Positions 34,465 to 43,549 of a stretch of DNA of 64,000 nucleotides are shown here, in pieces. The notes below the pieces were generated by a model. It was not told the DNA's origin. It did not search any database and saw only the letters and a list, made by a program, of their open reading frames with translations. The DNA is taken from the NCBI RefSeq assembly GCF_000020485.1, contig NC_011899.1, positions 22,501 to 86,500 on the forward strand, written 5' to 3'. Made by a program: the position numbers and the translations under genes. The stretch comes from Halothermothrix orenii H 168 (lineage in GTDB: Bacteria; Bacillota; Halanaerobiia; Halanaerobiales; Halothermotrichaceae). Numbering within the stretch: position 1 is the first letter of the stretch; each line of letters starts with the position of its first letter.

Positions 34465-36633
34465 ATGAATCAAAGAATAATTGGACAAATCTCTAAAGAA
34501 TTAAAACTGAAAACTAACCAGGTAAAAGGAACGGTTAAACTTCTTGATGAAGGTAATACCGTTCCTTTTATTGCGCGTTACCGTAAAGAAGTGACTGGAG
34601 GACTTGATGAAGCACAGATAAGGACTATTGAAGAAAGACTGGAATACCTCCGCAGTCTTCAAAAGCGGAAGGAAGAAGTTATAAGGCTGATTGAAGAGCA
34701 GGGAAAGTTAACTCCGGAACTTGAAGAAAAGATTAAAAAAGCTTCCATTTTACAGGAAGTAGAAGATCTCTACAGGCCTTATAAGCAGAAGCGGCGGACC
34801 CGGGCTACCAGGGCCAAAGAAAAAGGCCTTGAACCCCTGGCTAAGTTAATGTGGACACAAGAACTTACTTCTGGTAATCCTGAAGATATAGGTAAGGAAT
34901 ATATCAACCCCGAAGTTGAACTGGAGAGCATTGAAGATGTTTATCAGGGAGCCAGGGATATTATAGCAGAATGGGTTTCAGATGATGCCGGAATTAGAAA
35001 AGAAATCAGGAAAATAACCTTTAAGCAGGGAGTTATTCAGAGCACCTGTAAAGATAGTGAGACCGATGATGAAGGCAAATATGAGATGTATTATGATTAC
35101 AGGGAACCTGTCAGTAAAATACCACCCCACCGGGTTCTGGCTATTAACCGGGGGGAGAAAGATGAAGTGCTCCAGGTTAAGGTTTTAGCTCCTGAAGAAG
35201 ATATTATAGAATTAATCAAGGATAGGGTGGTTAACAATCCTGAAAGTATATTTTACAATGATATAATTGAAGCTATTAAAGATGGATATAAAAGGTTAAT
35301 TGCTCCTTCCATTGAAAGGGAGGTTAGAAATAGTCTTACTGAAAAAGCAGAAGAGCATGCCATAAATATTTTTTCTAAAAACCTTCGCAATCTGCTTTTG
35401 CAGCCACCACTCAGAGGTCATACTGTTATGGGAATTGACCCTGCCTATAGAACGGGTTGTAAAGTCTGTGTTGTGGACCCGACCGGGAGGTTACTGGATA
35501 CAGCAACTATTTACCCCCATCCGCCCCAGAGCCGGACAGGTGAAGCTAAAAAGGTTGTTAAAGGTTTGATAAATGAATACCAGGTTACTACGATTGCTAT
35601 CGGGAATGGGACAGCATCCCGGGAAACCGAGTTTATGGTTGCTGATATAATTAAGGAACTTAAAAACACTCAGGTTAACTATGTAATAGTAAATGAAGCC
35701 GGGGCTTCAGTTTATTCTGCATCCAAACTGGCCAGAAAAGAGTTTCCTGAACTCGATGTAGCCATGAGAGGAGCCATTTCCATTGCGAGGCGGTTACAGG
35801 ACCCCCTGGCTGAGCTTGTTAAAATAGATCCCAAATCCATTGGGGTTGGTCTTTATCAGCATGATGTTAATCAAAAAAACCTTGAAAAATCCCTCGGTAA
35901 TGTAGTGGAATCGGCCGTTAATTATGTTGGAGTTGATTTAAATACAGCTTCGCCATCCCTTTTAAAATATGTGGCCGGTATTAATAGCCGGGTGGCGTCA
36001 AATATTGTTAAATACCGTGAGGAAAATGGTAAATTTGAAACCAGGGATGAATTATTAAAGGTGAAGGGTCTGGGTAAAAAAACATTTACCCAGGCAGCTG
36101 GTTTTTTAAGAATACCGGATGGAACAAATCCCCTGGATAATACCCCAATCCATCCTGAATCCTATCAGGCCGCTAAAGGTCTATTACAGGATGTCGGGTT
36201 TAAACTGTTAGATATTACTGATAAGGAAAAGCTTAAGGAAGTGCGTGAAGAGCTGGACTCCATCAATATAAAATCCAGGGCTGAAAAACTGGAGACAGGA
36301 ATACCAACTTTAAAAGATATTGTAGATGCTTTAAAAAAACCGGGACGCGACCCGCGTGATGAATTACCTAAACCTATCTTCAGGTCTGATGTATTGAAAA
36401 TGGAAGATTTAGAGGCTGGCATGCTCCTTCAGGGTACGGTCCGGAATGTAGTGGATTTTGGTGCTTTTGTTGATATTGGGGTCAAGGTGGACGGGCTTGT
36501 TCATATTTCTGAAATGAGTCATGATTATGTAGATGATCCCCTCAAGGTGGTACAGGTAGGGGATACTGTAAAGGTTAAAATATTAGAGGTAGATGAGAGG
36601 CGAAACAGGATTTCCCTGAGTATGAAGTTGTAG
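34465..36633 (+). CDS. tex: Tex-family RNA-binding transcription accessory protein
   Basis: 722 residues from ATG 34465, after AAAGGAGTGGCAGTG; GTG 34456 is in frame but is part of the ribosome site. Tex domains in order: N-terminal helical HTH region with VPFIARYRKEVTGGLDE, YqgF-like RNase H fold (MGIDPAYRTGCKVCVVD), helix-hairpin-helix pair (NSRVASNIVKYREENGKFETRDELLKVKGLG) and C-terminal S1 domain (MLLQGTVRNVVDFGAFVDIG). It binds nucleic acid and acts in transcription; the detailed role is unclear in Firmicutes. Another S1 protein follows. Confidence 0.93.
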   Translation: MNQRIIGQISKELKLKTNQVKGTVKLLDEGNTVPFIARYRKEVTGGLDEAQIRTIEERLEYLRSLQKRKEEVIRLIEEQGKLTPELEEKIKKASILQEVEDLYRPYKQKRRTRATRAKEKGLEPLAKLMWTQELTSGNPEDIGKEYINPEVELESIEDVYQGARDIIAEWVSDDAGIRKEIRKITFKQGVIQSTCKDSETDDEGKYEMYYDYREPVSKIPPHRVLAINRGEKDEVLQVKVLAPEEDIIELIKDRVVNNPESIFYNDIIEAIKDGYKRLIAPSIEREVRNSLTEKAEEHAINIFSKNLRNLLLQPPLRGHTVMGIDPAYRTGCKVCVVDPTGRLLDTATIYPHPPQSRTGEAKKVVKGLINEYQVTTIAIGNGTASRETEFMVADIIKELKNTQVNYVIVNEAGASVYSASKLARKEFPELDVAMRGAISIARRLQDPLAELVKIDPKSIGVGLYQHDVNQKNLEKSLGNVVESAVNYVGVDLNTASPSLLKYVAGINSRVASNIVKYREENGKFETRDELLKVKGLGKKTFTQAAGFLRIPDGTNPLDNTPIHPESYQAAKGLLQDVGFKLLDITDKEKLKEVREELDSINIKSRAEKLETGIPTLKDIVDALKKPGRDPRDELPKPIFRSDVLKMEDLEAGMLLQGTVRNVVDFGAFVDIGVKVDGLVHISEMSHDYVDDPLKVVQVGDTVKVKILEVDERRNRISLSMKL

Positions 36634-36635
36634 GG

Positions 36636-36664
36636 TTGACATTATATCTAATGTATAATATAAT
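36636..36664 (+). promoter_or_regulatory. consensus sigma-70-type promoter
   Basis: TTGACA at 36636 and TATAAT at 36659 with a 17-base spacer: full consensus. It starts three bases after the tex stop codon and drives the S1-domain gene at 36706. Confidence 0.88.
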
Positions 36665-36705
36665 AAAACAAATATTAATTAAATCTGAGGAGGAATTTTT
36701 TTAGA

Positions 36706-37080
36706 ATGTCCATCGATGTTGGTAGTACTGTTGAAGGCAAAGTTACCGGAATTACAAAATTTGGAGCATTCGTCGAATTGCCAGGGGGGGATACTGGTTT
36801 AATTCACATTTCAGAGATTGCAAATACTTATGTTAAAGATGTTGGTAACTACCTGAAAAAGAATGATACGGTTAAAGTAAAGGTAATTAATATTGACAAA
36901 GACGGTAAAATTGGACTATCAATAAAACGTCTGGATAACCCTTCGGACAGGGTAGATAGTGCTCCTAATATGTCTTTCGAAGAAAAAATGGCTAAATTCC
37001 TGAAAGAAAGTAATGAAAAATTACAGGATTTAAAAAACCAGAAAGCCAAACGTGGGGGCCGCTATAAGAAGACCAGATAA
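36706..37080 (+). CDS. S1 RNA-binding domain protein (YabR-like)
   Basis: 124 residues. One S1 domain fills 1-75 (VGSTVEGKVTGITKFGAFVEL ... GLIHISEIANTYVKDV ... GKIGLSIKRLD); the rest is a linker (FEEKMAKFLKESNEKLQDLK) and a strongly basic tail (KAKRGGRYKKTR) that would bind RNA. It corresponds to B. subtilis YabR, found after divIC. It has its own consensus promoter and terminator, so it should be well expressed. Start follows GAGGAGGAATTTTTTTAGA. Confidence 0.92.
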   Translation: MSIDVGSTVEGKVTGITKFGAFVELPGGDTGLIHISEIANTYVKDVGNYLKKNDTVKVKVINIDKDGKIGLSIKRLDNPSDRVDSAPNMSFEEKMAKFLKESNEKLQDLKNQKAKRGGRYKKTR

Positions 37081-37105
37081 ATGATCCAGATAAATGATAT
37101 TGACC

Positions 37106-37137
37106 AAACATCCTCAAGTTATTGGGGGTGTTTTTTT
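37106..37137 (+). terminator. rho-independent terminator
   Basis: ACATCCTCA pairs with TGGGGGTGT (three G-T pairs) around AGTTAT, followed by seven T. Confidence 0.7.
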
Positions 37138-37187
37138 ATGCTGGTAATATTATTTTTTTAGTTTATAATAAATATGGGTGATGGTCT

Positions 37188-37727
37188 ATGAAGGTAAGTA
37201 AATCTGAACTGGAGATAATTAGAAAACAACTTGGGCGGGAGCCGGACAACCTTGGTGGTATACCCCTGAAATGCCCCTTTGAAAAACCGGCTGTATTATT
37301 AACCCTACCCTATAGTTCTGATAAAGGTATTTTTCCGACAACTTTCTGGTTAAGCTGCCCCTATCTGGTTAAAGAAGTTTCCAGATTAGAAGAAAAGGGC
37401 CTGGTTAAAGAATTAACAGAAAAAATTAATAAAAATCCGGCTTTGAAAGAGGAGCTGGAAAGGGCTCATAAGATTTATGCTCAAAAGCGCCGTTCTCTTC
37501 TTGGTGAAGATGAGGTGGCAGAACTAAGGAGAGGGTCTCCCGATATTTTAAAAGTCCTTTTGGAATCAGGGGTGGGGGGAATCAGAAATAAAGAAGGTAT
37601 TAAATGTCTCCATACCCACCTGGCTGATTATCTGGTTAACGGGGTTAATCCTGTAGGTAGACTGGTCTGGGAGAAACTTGACTGGCCTGAAAGGTGTAAT
37701 CTCTGCAGAATGGAGGCTGGTGAATGA
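37188..37727 (+). CDS. DUF501 family protein
   Basis: 179 residues. It shows the DUF501 features: an N-terminal RKQLGREPDNLGGIPLKCPF, a central FPTTFWLSCPYLVKEVSRLEEKG and a C-terminal CLHTHLADYLVNGVNPVGR block followed by C-N-L-C, giving four or more conserved Cys/His that may bind metal. The family is widespread in Firmicutes and Actinobacteria and often precedes Ppx/GppA, as here, with a four-base overlap. Its biochemical function is not known. Confidence 0.9.
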   Translation: MKVSKSELEIIRKQLGREPDNLGGIPLKCPFEKPAVLLTLPYSSDKGIFPTTFWLSCPYLVKEVSRLEEKGLVKELTEKINKNPALKEELERAHKIYAQKRRSLLGEDEVAELRRGSPDILKVLLESGVGGIRNKEGIKCLHTHLADYLVNGVNPVGRLVWEKLDWPERCNLCRMEAGE

Positions 37728-38641
37728 TGAAAGTCGGGGCTATTGATGTAGGCACTAATTCCTGCCGTATGTTAGCAGTAGAGCAATACGGTGATAAGTT
37801 AGAAGAAATATGTTTTGATTTAAAAACCACCAGACTGGGACAGGGTGTTGATGAAAAACGACTTTTGAATTATGATGCGGTGAGGAGAACCCTGTATGCC
37901 ATAGAATTTTTTGTAAATAAAATGGAGGGGCTGGGGGTTGAAAGGATCAGGATTGTAGGGACCAGTGCTCTGAGGGATGTCAGGAATAGCAATATTCTGC
38001 TTGATGTTGTTAAAAGAAGGACAGGATATGAGCTCGAAGTAATCTCAGGAGTTGAAGAGGCCAGGTTAACCTATACTGGAGCCAGTTTTGATATTAATGG
38101 GAATGATTTTTTAATTATTGATATCGGGGGTGGGAGTACTGAATTTATCTGGCAACAACCCTCTGGACTTAGTTTTAAAAGTCTGGATATGGGAGCTGTA
38201 AGGATGACAGAAAGGTATATAAAAACCCCTGATAAACCTGTCGATAGCCAGGACCTTGCCCGGATTAAAGAAGTAATTAACAGGATGCTCAAGGGAAAGT
38301 TGAAGTTAAATCCTGCCGGAATAAATGTTATTGGAGTAGGTGGTACTATAACAACCCTGGCTGCTATTGATTTAAAAATGAAAAAATATGACCGGGATAA
38401 AGTACATGGTTATAAAATAACCCGGGATAAAATAGAAGAGATTTTGTTGAGGCTGGCAGGAAAAACTCTGGAAGAAAGGCGTAAGATAGTTGGACTTCAG
38501 CCGGAACGGGCTGATATAATAGTGGCCGGGACTATTATTGCTTTAGCAATTATCGATTATCTGGCTCTTGACCACATTACCGTCAGTGAACACGATATTT
38601 TATATGGATTGATAAAAGAAATGCTTGACTTAAGCCATTAA
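37724..38641 (+). CDS. Ppx/GppA-family exopolyphosphatase
   Basis: 305 residues of the actin-like ATPase fold: phosphate-binding loops VGAIDVGTNSCRMLAVE at the start and FLIIDIGGGSTEFIW in the middle, and VIGVGGTITTLAAI later. Enzymes of this length remove terminal phosphates from polyphosphate and, in some cases, pppGpp. It lacks the C-terminal HD-like domains of long Ppx proteins. The start overlaps the DUF501 gene (co-translation). The -35 box of the tRNA-Leu promoter lies within its last codons. Confidence 0.9.
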   Translation: MMKVGAIDVGTNSCRMLAVEQYGDKLEEICFDLKTTRLGQGVDEKRLLNYDAVRRTLYAIEFFVNKMEGLGVERIRIVGTSALRDVRNSNILLDVVKRRTGYELEVISGVEEARLTYTGASFDINGNDFLIIDIGGGSTEFIWQQPSGLSFKSLDMGAVRMTERYIKTPDKPVDSQDLARIKEVINRMLKGKLKLNPAGINVIGVGGTITTLAAIDLKMKKYDRDKVHGYKITRDKIEEILLRLAGKTLEERRKIVGLQPERADIIVAGTIIALAIIDYLALDHITVSEHDILYGLIKEMLDLSH

Positions 38642-38653
38642 TTATATTATAAT
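38625..38653 (+). promoter_or_regulatory. promoter of tRNA-Leu
   Basis: TTGACT at 38625 and TATAAT at 38648, spacer 17. The -35 box is inside the end of the Ppx/GppA gene; the -10 box lies 19 bases before the tRNA. Confidence 0.8.
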
Positions 38654-38672
38654 ATTTCTGTCAGTTGAACAG

Positions 38673-38761
38673 GCCGGGGTGGCGGAACTGGCAGACGCAT
38701 CGGACTTAAAATCCGGTGGGCGTTTTCGCCCGTGTCGGTTCGAGTCCGACCCCCGGCACCA
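38673..38761 (+). tRNA. tRNA-Leu (TAA)
   Basis: 89 bases, class II with a long variable arm (GGGCG-TTTT-CGCCC). Acceptor GCCGGGG pairs with CCCCGGC; anticodon loop CTTAAAA gives TAA; encoded CCA. Single gene with its own promoter and terminator. Confidence 0.97.
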
Positions 38762-38831
38762 TTTTATTTATGTAATATGAATATTTTAATATCTTAATCT
38801 TTGTGTTTACAGTGATATATGAACATAATAG

Positions 38832-38852
38832 CAGCCTCCGGGCTGTTTTTTT
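38832..38852 (+). terminator. rho-independent terminator after tRNA-Leu
   Basis: CAGCC-TCCG-GGCTG followed by seven T. Confidence 0.85.
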
Positions 38853-38961
38853 CTTTTATCTAAAAATATTTATACCAGAATGCTTACCTGTAAAATAATA
38901 AAGCTTTTTTGGATATAAAGGCACTTTATAGGGTAAAATTTTGAAGGCATCTCTCTGTTTC

Positions 38962-38994
38962 TCGACAGTTAAATTAACTAATTTATTTTATAAT
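38962..38994 (+). promoter_or_regulatory. likely Spo0A-type spoIIE promoter with 21-base spacing
   Basis: TATAAT at 38989-38994 is preceded by TCGACA at 38962-38967 with a 21-base spacer. In B. subtilis spoIIE is read from a sigma-A promoter with an unusually long 21-base spacer activated by phosphorylated Spo0A. The reverse strand over the -35 reads CTGTCGAGAA, close to the Spo0A box TGTCGAA. This supports a Spo0A-driven promoter; it was read by eye. Confidence 0.55.
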
Positions 38995-39023
38995 ATTAGT
39001 ATGCGCTGGAAAAAACAGGAGGG

Positions 39024-41405
39024 ATGCCTGAAGTGTTTGGACAAGTTGAATCAGTAAAAAATTATAGTTTTTTGAAAGATAATATTAAAACCAAAAGTAA
39101 ATTATCATATTTTTTTTATTACCTGATAATCGGGGTTTTAGGTTTTATCCTCGGCAGGGCAGAGGTGTTTAGTGGATATTACCCTTTTTCCCTGATATAC
39201 TGGATGGGTTTTGCCCTGGAAAGCCCACTGGTAATGATTTACATCACTGTAGTAAGTGGAGCAGGGCTGGCCTGGAATGGAGATTATTTGAATCTTATTT
39301 ATCTGCTGGCTGGATTTTCAGGGGTTATCCTCAGTAGTTTTTTTAAAAAAGGGAAAGATTCTATTTTCTTTCCGGTAGCTACGGGATTATGCTATCTTGC
39401 CCTGTCCATTGTCAGAGGGATAATTTATCAAAAACCCCTTTACTGGTTTGTAATAACAGGTATTGAAGCCCTTGGTATTATACTAGTTTTTTTATTATTA
39501 AAGGGTACCAGAATACATATTTTTGATAAGCAGGGGTTTGTAAAGGCTTCACCAGTGGTGTTATTGATAACCAGTCTGGGATTTCTGGTGGGGATTGCCA
39601 ATATTGATTTTGTTCCCTTTTTTGTCTTACATACATTTATCTATTTGTTTGTCAGTGGTGTTGCCTATATTTCCGGGTTTAGTTATGCAGTTACTGTTTC
39701 GGTGTTGTATGGTTTAATATTGAGTGGGCTGGGTCTGATACCATTTGTAGTTATGTTGAGAATTTTAATTATCGGCGTTATAACAGGGCTTTTTAAAAGA
39801 AAACCTAAATATATGTTTATAGTAGGTTATTTTTTAACCTTTTTAGTATATTCTGGTTTTTCACCAGGATTATATGATTTAAAAGAGGCTGGTTATGGGT
39901 TTGGGATTGCGCTGGCCCTTTATCTGGTGATATCTGAATCCCTGTGGGTACAACTACTGTCGGGTTTAAAACCCAGTCCTTCCCGGGTTAAAAAGTTGAA
40001 AACAGATAATGAGTTAAATAAAATTTTTAAACAACACCTGCTGGAATTGAGCCGGGTTTTTAAAGAATTAAGTGTTACGTTTAAAGAGGTTTTACCTGAT
40101 GAGGAAGAAGAAGAGAACCTGGAAGACCTGGCGTTTATTTTAAAAAATAAAGTCTGTCAGAGATGCCCCCGACTTAAAATATGCTGGAAAAAGGAACGGG
40201 CAGACACCTATATGAAACTCAGCAGGTTAGTTGAAAAGGCCAGGAAAGCCGGTAAAATAGAAAAACCAATGTTTAATAACCTATTTAAAGATAAATGTCC
40301 TTTTATCAACAAAATTATCGGTGGGGTTAAAAGTAGTTATGAAATATACCAGGTAAATAAATTCTGGCGGGAAAGACTGGATGATAAACAGCGTATTGTT
40401 TCTGAACAACTGGCGGGACTGAGCGAAATAATTCAGCAATTTTCCCAGTCTTCAGGTATTGTACTAAGGGATAACCCGACACTTTCCCACATATATGAAA
40501 GGGCTGTTAACCGGGGAATTGATGTTTATAATCTGGAGGTTGATACTAATATTTATTCATCCCGTCTTAATATTGTAGCAGAAATGGAACCCTGTAGTGA
40601 TACCAGACCCTGTGAAGAACAGCTTTTACCCCTTATTAGCTCTGAATACCAATATAATTTCAGGGTAATAAATAAAAAGTGTGGTAATAAACTTAAAGAT
40701 ATTCCCTGTAAATTATTATACGCCCCCCGGGGTAGCTATAGCCTTGAATATGCTGTTTTACAGAAGGCAAGTACCGGGAAAATATCAGGGGATACATATC
40801 TTTTTAGACCTTTGAGGGATGGTAAGGATTTAATTGTCTTAAGTGATGGGATGGGAGTTGGGAAAAAGGCCTATCAGGAAAGTAAAGCTGCTGTGAATCT
40901 CCTTGAAAAGATTATTGAAGCCGGTTTTGACCGGGATCTGGCGATACGGACAATTAACTCAGCCCTGTATTTCAGAAGCCAGGAAGAAAGTTTTACAACT
41001 CTGGATATCGGCTTTTTTGATACTTTTACCGGGGAACTTATCTTCAATAAAATCGGGGCAGTATCAAGCTTTGTGAAACGGGGTTTTGAGGTTTTGCAGA
41101 TAAAGGCTTCTTCCTTACCGGTTGGAATTTTAGAGAAGGTTGAAATTTCTACTCATTCTGTAAACCTAAAGGAAAATGATTTTGTTATTATGGTGACCGA
41201 TGGGGTCCTGGATTCGAGTCCTGACATTCAGGACAAAGAAGGTTGGTTTATGAGAATACTTCAGAATTGTTCTTTTGATAACCCCAGAGAACTGGCATCA
41301 TATCTTATGGAGGTTGTTACCGGGGCCCAGGGCGGAGTTGATGATGATTTAACTATTATTGTATTTAAGGTCAACAAATTTTTAGAAAAAAAGCAGGAAA
41401 TTTAA
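39024..41405 (+). CDS. spoIIE: stage II sporulation protein E (PP2C phosphatase)
   Basis: 793 residues, the usual SpoIIE size. About ten membrane segments in the first 300 residues, a middle region with a CQRCPRLKICWKKE cysteine cluster, and a C-terminal PP2C-type phosphatase with DGMGVGKKAYQESKAA and VTDGVLDSSPD metal-binding acids. SpoIIE sits at the asymmetric septum and dephosphorylates SpoIIAA to switch on sigma F. ATG 39024 lies directly after GGAGGG with no gap; GTG 39033, nine bases on, has better spacing and may be the real start. spoIIE-tilS-hpt-ftsH is the standard Firmicute order. Confidence 0.94.
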   Translation: MPEVFGQVESVKNYSFLKDNIKTKSKLSYFFYYLIIGVLGFILGRAEVFSGYYPFSLIYWMGFALESPLVMIYITVVSGAGLAWNGDYLNLIYLLAGFSGVILSSFFKKGKDSIFFPVATGLCYLALSIVRGIIYQKPLYWFVITGIEALGIILVFLLLKGTRIHIFDKQGFVKASPVVLLITSLGFLVGIANIDFVPFFVLHTFIYLFVSGVAYISGFSYAVTVSVLYGLILSGLGLIPFVVMLRILIIGVITGLFKRKPKYMFIVGYFLTFLVYSGFSPGLYDLKEAGYGFGIALALYLVISESLWVQLLSGLKPSPSRVKKLKTDNELNKIFKQHLLELSRVFKELSVTFKEVLPDEEEEENLEDLAFILKNKVCQRCPRLKICWKKERADTYMKLSRLVEKARKAGKIEKPMFNNLFKDKCPFINKIIGGVKSSYEIYQVNKFWRERLDDKQRIVSEQLAGLSEIIQQFSQSSGIVLRDNPTLSHIYERAVNRGIDVYNLEVDTNIYSSRLNIVAEMEPCSDTRPCEEQLLPLISSEYQYNFRVINKKCGNKLKDIPCKLLYAPRGSYSLEYAVLQKASTGKISGDTYLFRPLRDGKDLIVLSDGMGVGKKAYQESKAAVNLLEKIIEAGFDRDLAIRTINSALYFRSQEESFTTLDIGFFDTFTGELIFNKIGAVSSFVKRGFEVLQIKASSLPVGILEKVEISTHSVNLKENDFVIMVTDGVLDSSPDIQDKEGWFMRILQNCSFDNPRELASYLMEVVTGAQGGVDDDLTIIVFKVNKFLEKKQEI

Positions 41406-41476
41406 ACTAATATGTAGAATAGGTTGAATAAGTTGCTATTAAAACCGGGCTTTAAAGCCTAAAGGGGTTTGTACTC

Positions 41477-42883
41477 TTGGAGTTGCTGAAGAAATTTAGA
41501 GAATATATTAACCATCATAAACTTATTAAAAAGGGAGATGGGGTCCTTGTCGGTGTATCTGGAGGACCTGATTCCCTGACCCTGCTGGATATGCTGGTCA
41601 GGGTTAAAGATGAATATGGTTTGAAACTGGTTGTCTTCCATTTAGACCATAAATTCAGGCAGGAAGCAGCCCGGGAGGCAAGGTATGTTTCAAATATAAC
41701 AAACAACTATGGTCTTAAATGTATTATTGAAGAGTTTGACGTACCCGGGTTGATGAATGATGAAGGGTTATCTCCTGAGGAAGCAGCCCGGAAAGTCAGG
41801 TTTAATTTAATGATAAAATGGGTTAATAGTTTAAACCTGAATAAAATAGCTGTTGCCCATAATAAAGATGATCTGGTAGAAACCGTTTTTCTCCATATGT
41901 TCCGGGGGACCGGTTTAAAAGGCTTGACCGGTATCGATCCGGTATCAAGGATTGGAGGGGTTGAGGTAATTCACCCCCTCTTAAATATTTACAGGCAGGA
42001 AATAATGGATTATTGTCAAAGGCGAAATTTAAATCCAGTATATGACCCTACCAATCAGGAAACAATCTATACCAGGAATAAAATAAGGCATCATATTATT
42101 CCATATATCGAAGATGAAATCAATCCGGGATTAAAGGATGTTATTTACCAGATGGCTGAAGTAGTAAGGGAAGAAAATAACTTTCTGGATTATCAGGCTG
42201 AAAAAAATCTTAAAAAGGTACTGGTAGATAAAGGGCAGGACTATGTTATCCTGTCACTGGAGAAACTATTTAAATTACCCCTGGTTATAAGGCGCAGGAT
42301 TACCTCCCTTGTCAACAGCAAGCTAAAGGGAGAGGATAATAATTTATACCGGAAACACTATGAGATGGTTGAGAATCTCATTAAATCAAAGGTTACCGGA
42401 AAACGTTTTGATTTGCCAGATGGGGTTGTTGTTGAAAAAAGTTATGATAAAATAATATTCAGGAAAAATAAAAAAATAAACGAGTACTGCATAAATTTTA
42501 ATATCCCAGCAGAAATTGACCTGCCCCGGGGAATAATATTAAAGGTGTCAGAGGAAAAACTCCCTTCAAACTGGCGGCAACTTGTTCAAAATCCAGGTAT
42601 TTGCCTTTGTGATCTTGAAAAAATAGAGTTACCATTAATTGTTAGACCGAGAAAACCTGGAGACAGATTCATTCCACTGGGAATGAAGGGATATAAAAAG
42701 GTAAAGAATTTTTTTATTGATGAAAAAATTCCCCGTTATCAAAGAGAGAATATTCCTGTAATCCTGGACAACAAGGGGAGGATTATCTGGTTAGCCGGTT
42801 TAAGGATGGATGATAGATTTAAAATTACAGATGATACCAAAAAAATAGTCAGATTTGAAATAACCAATAATAAGGAGGAATAA
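41477..42883 (+). CDS. tilS: tRNA(Ile)-lysidine synthase
   Basis: 468 residues from TTG 41477 after AAAGGGGTTTGTACTC. PP-loop ATPase motif VGVSGGPDSLTLLDML near 26-41; HNKDDLVETVFLHMFRGTG; central TilS domain and C-terminal substrate-binding domain with RPRKPGDRFIPLGMKG. It changes the wobble C of tRNA-Ile(CAU) to lysidine, needed to read AUA. It is followed three bases later by hpt, and the two are a classic pair. Confidence 0.94.
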   Translation: MELLKKFREYINHHKLIKKGDGVLVGVSGGPDSLTLLDMLVRVKDEYGLKLVVFHLDHKFRQEAAREARYVSNITNNYGLKCIIEEFDVPGLMNDEGLSPEEAARKVRFNLMIKWVNSLNLNKIAVAHNKDDLVETVFLHMFRGTGLKGLTGIDPVSRIGGVEVIHPLLNIYRQEIMDYCQRRNLNPVYDPTNQETIYTRNKIRHHIIPYIEDEINPGLKDVIYQMAEVVREENNFLDYQAEKNLKKVLVDKGQDYVILSLEKLFKLPLVIRRRITSLVNSKLKGEDNNLYRKHYEMVENLIKSKVTGKRFDLPDGVVVEKSYDKIIFRKNKKINEYCINFNIPAEIDLPRGIILKVSEEKLPSNWRQLVQNPGICLCDLEKIELPLIVRPRKPGDRFIPLGMKGYKKVKNFFIDEKIPRYQRENIPVILDNKGRIIWLAGLRMDDRFKITDDTKKIVRFEITNNKEE

Positions 42884-42886
42884 ACT

Positions 42887-43447
42887 ATGCCATCAACAAA
42901 TATTATGATGAAAGATATTAAAGAAATTATTATTCCTGAAGAGGTAATCCAGAATCGCATTAAAGAACTTGGAGAGGAAATCAGTAACAGCTATGATCCT
43001 GAAGATGAGGTTATAATGGTCTGTATTTTGAGGGGGGCTGTTATTTTTGCTGCTGACCTGGCCCGGCATATTAATTTGCCAGTGACTATAGACTTTATGG
43101 ATGTTTCCAGTTATGGTCAGGGTACTTCTTCCTCAGGGGTTGTCCGGATTATTAAGGACCTTGAAGAAAACATTGAAAACAAACATGTATTGATAGTTGA
43201 AGATATTATAGATACAGGATTAACCCTGAAACATGTGGTCGATATGCTTAAAACCCGCGAACCGGCCAGTATAAAAATTGTGACCTTGCTGGATAAACCG
43301 GAGCGACGGGTAGAAAAACAGGTTGAGGTTGATTTTAATGGGTTTGAGGTTCCTGATAAATTTGTGGTTGGATATGGACTTGATTATGCTGAAAAATACA
43401 GGAACCTGCCCTTTATAGGGGTGCTTAAAGAAGAACTTTATTCCTGA
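42887..43447 (+). CDS. hpt: hypoxanthine phosphoribosyltransferase
   Basis: 186 residues. The PRPP-binding motif VLIVEDIIDTGLTL and the flexible loop SSYGQGTSSSG are present, with ILRGAVIFAADLAR for the early loop. It makes IMP and GMP from free bases and PRPP. Start follows AAGGAGGAATAAACT, three bases after tilS. In Bacillus hpt is linked to ftsH in the same order. Confidence 0.95.
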   Translation: MPSTNIMMKDIKEIIIPEEVIQNRIKELGEEISNSYDPEDEVIMVCILRGAVIFAADLARHINLPVTIDFMDVSSYGQGTSSSGVVRIIKDLEENIENKHVLIVEDIIDTGLTLKHVVDMLKTREPASIKIVTLLDKPERRVEKQVEVDFNGFEVPDKFVVGYGLDYAEKYRNLPFIGVLKEELYS

Positions 43448-43470
43448 TCTGTATAGTAAAATTGCCAGTA

Positions 43471-43499
43471 TTGTCAAATTAATTCTCTTATGATATAAT
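43471..43499 (+). promoter_or_regulatory. promoter of ftsH
   Basis: TTGTCA at 43471 and TATAAT at 43494, spacer 17, about 50 bases before the ftsH start. Confidence 0.75.
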
Positions 43500-43549
43500 T
43501 ATAAATTGTTGTAATGAGATAGTTTACCTTGAGGGGAGGTTAACCTGTT

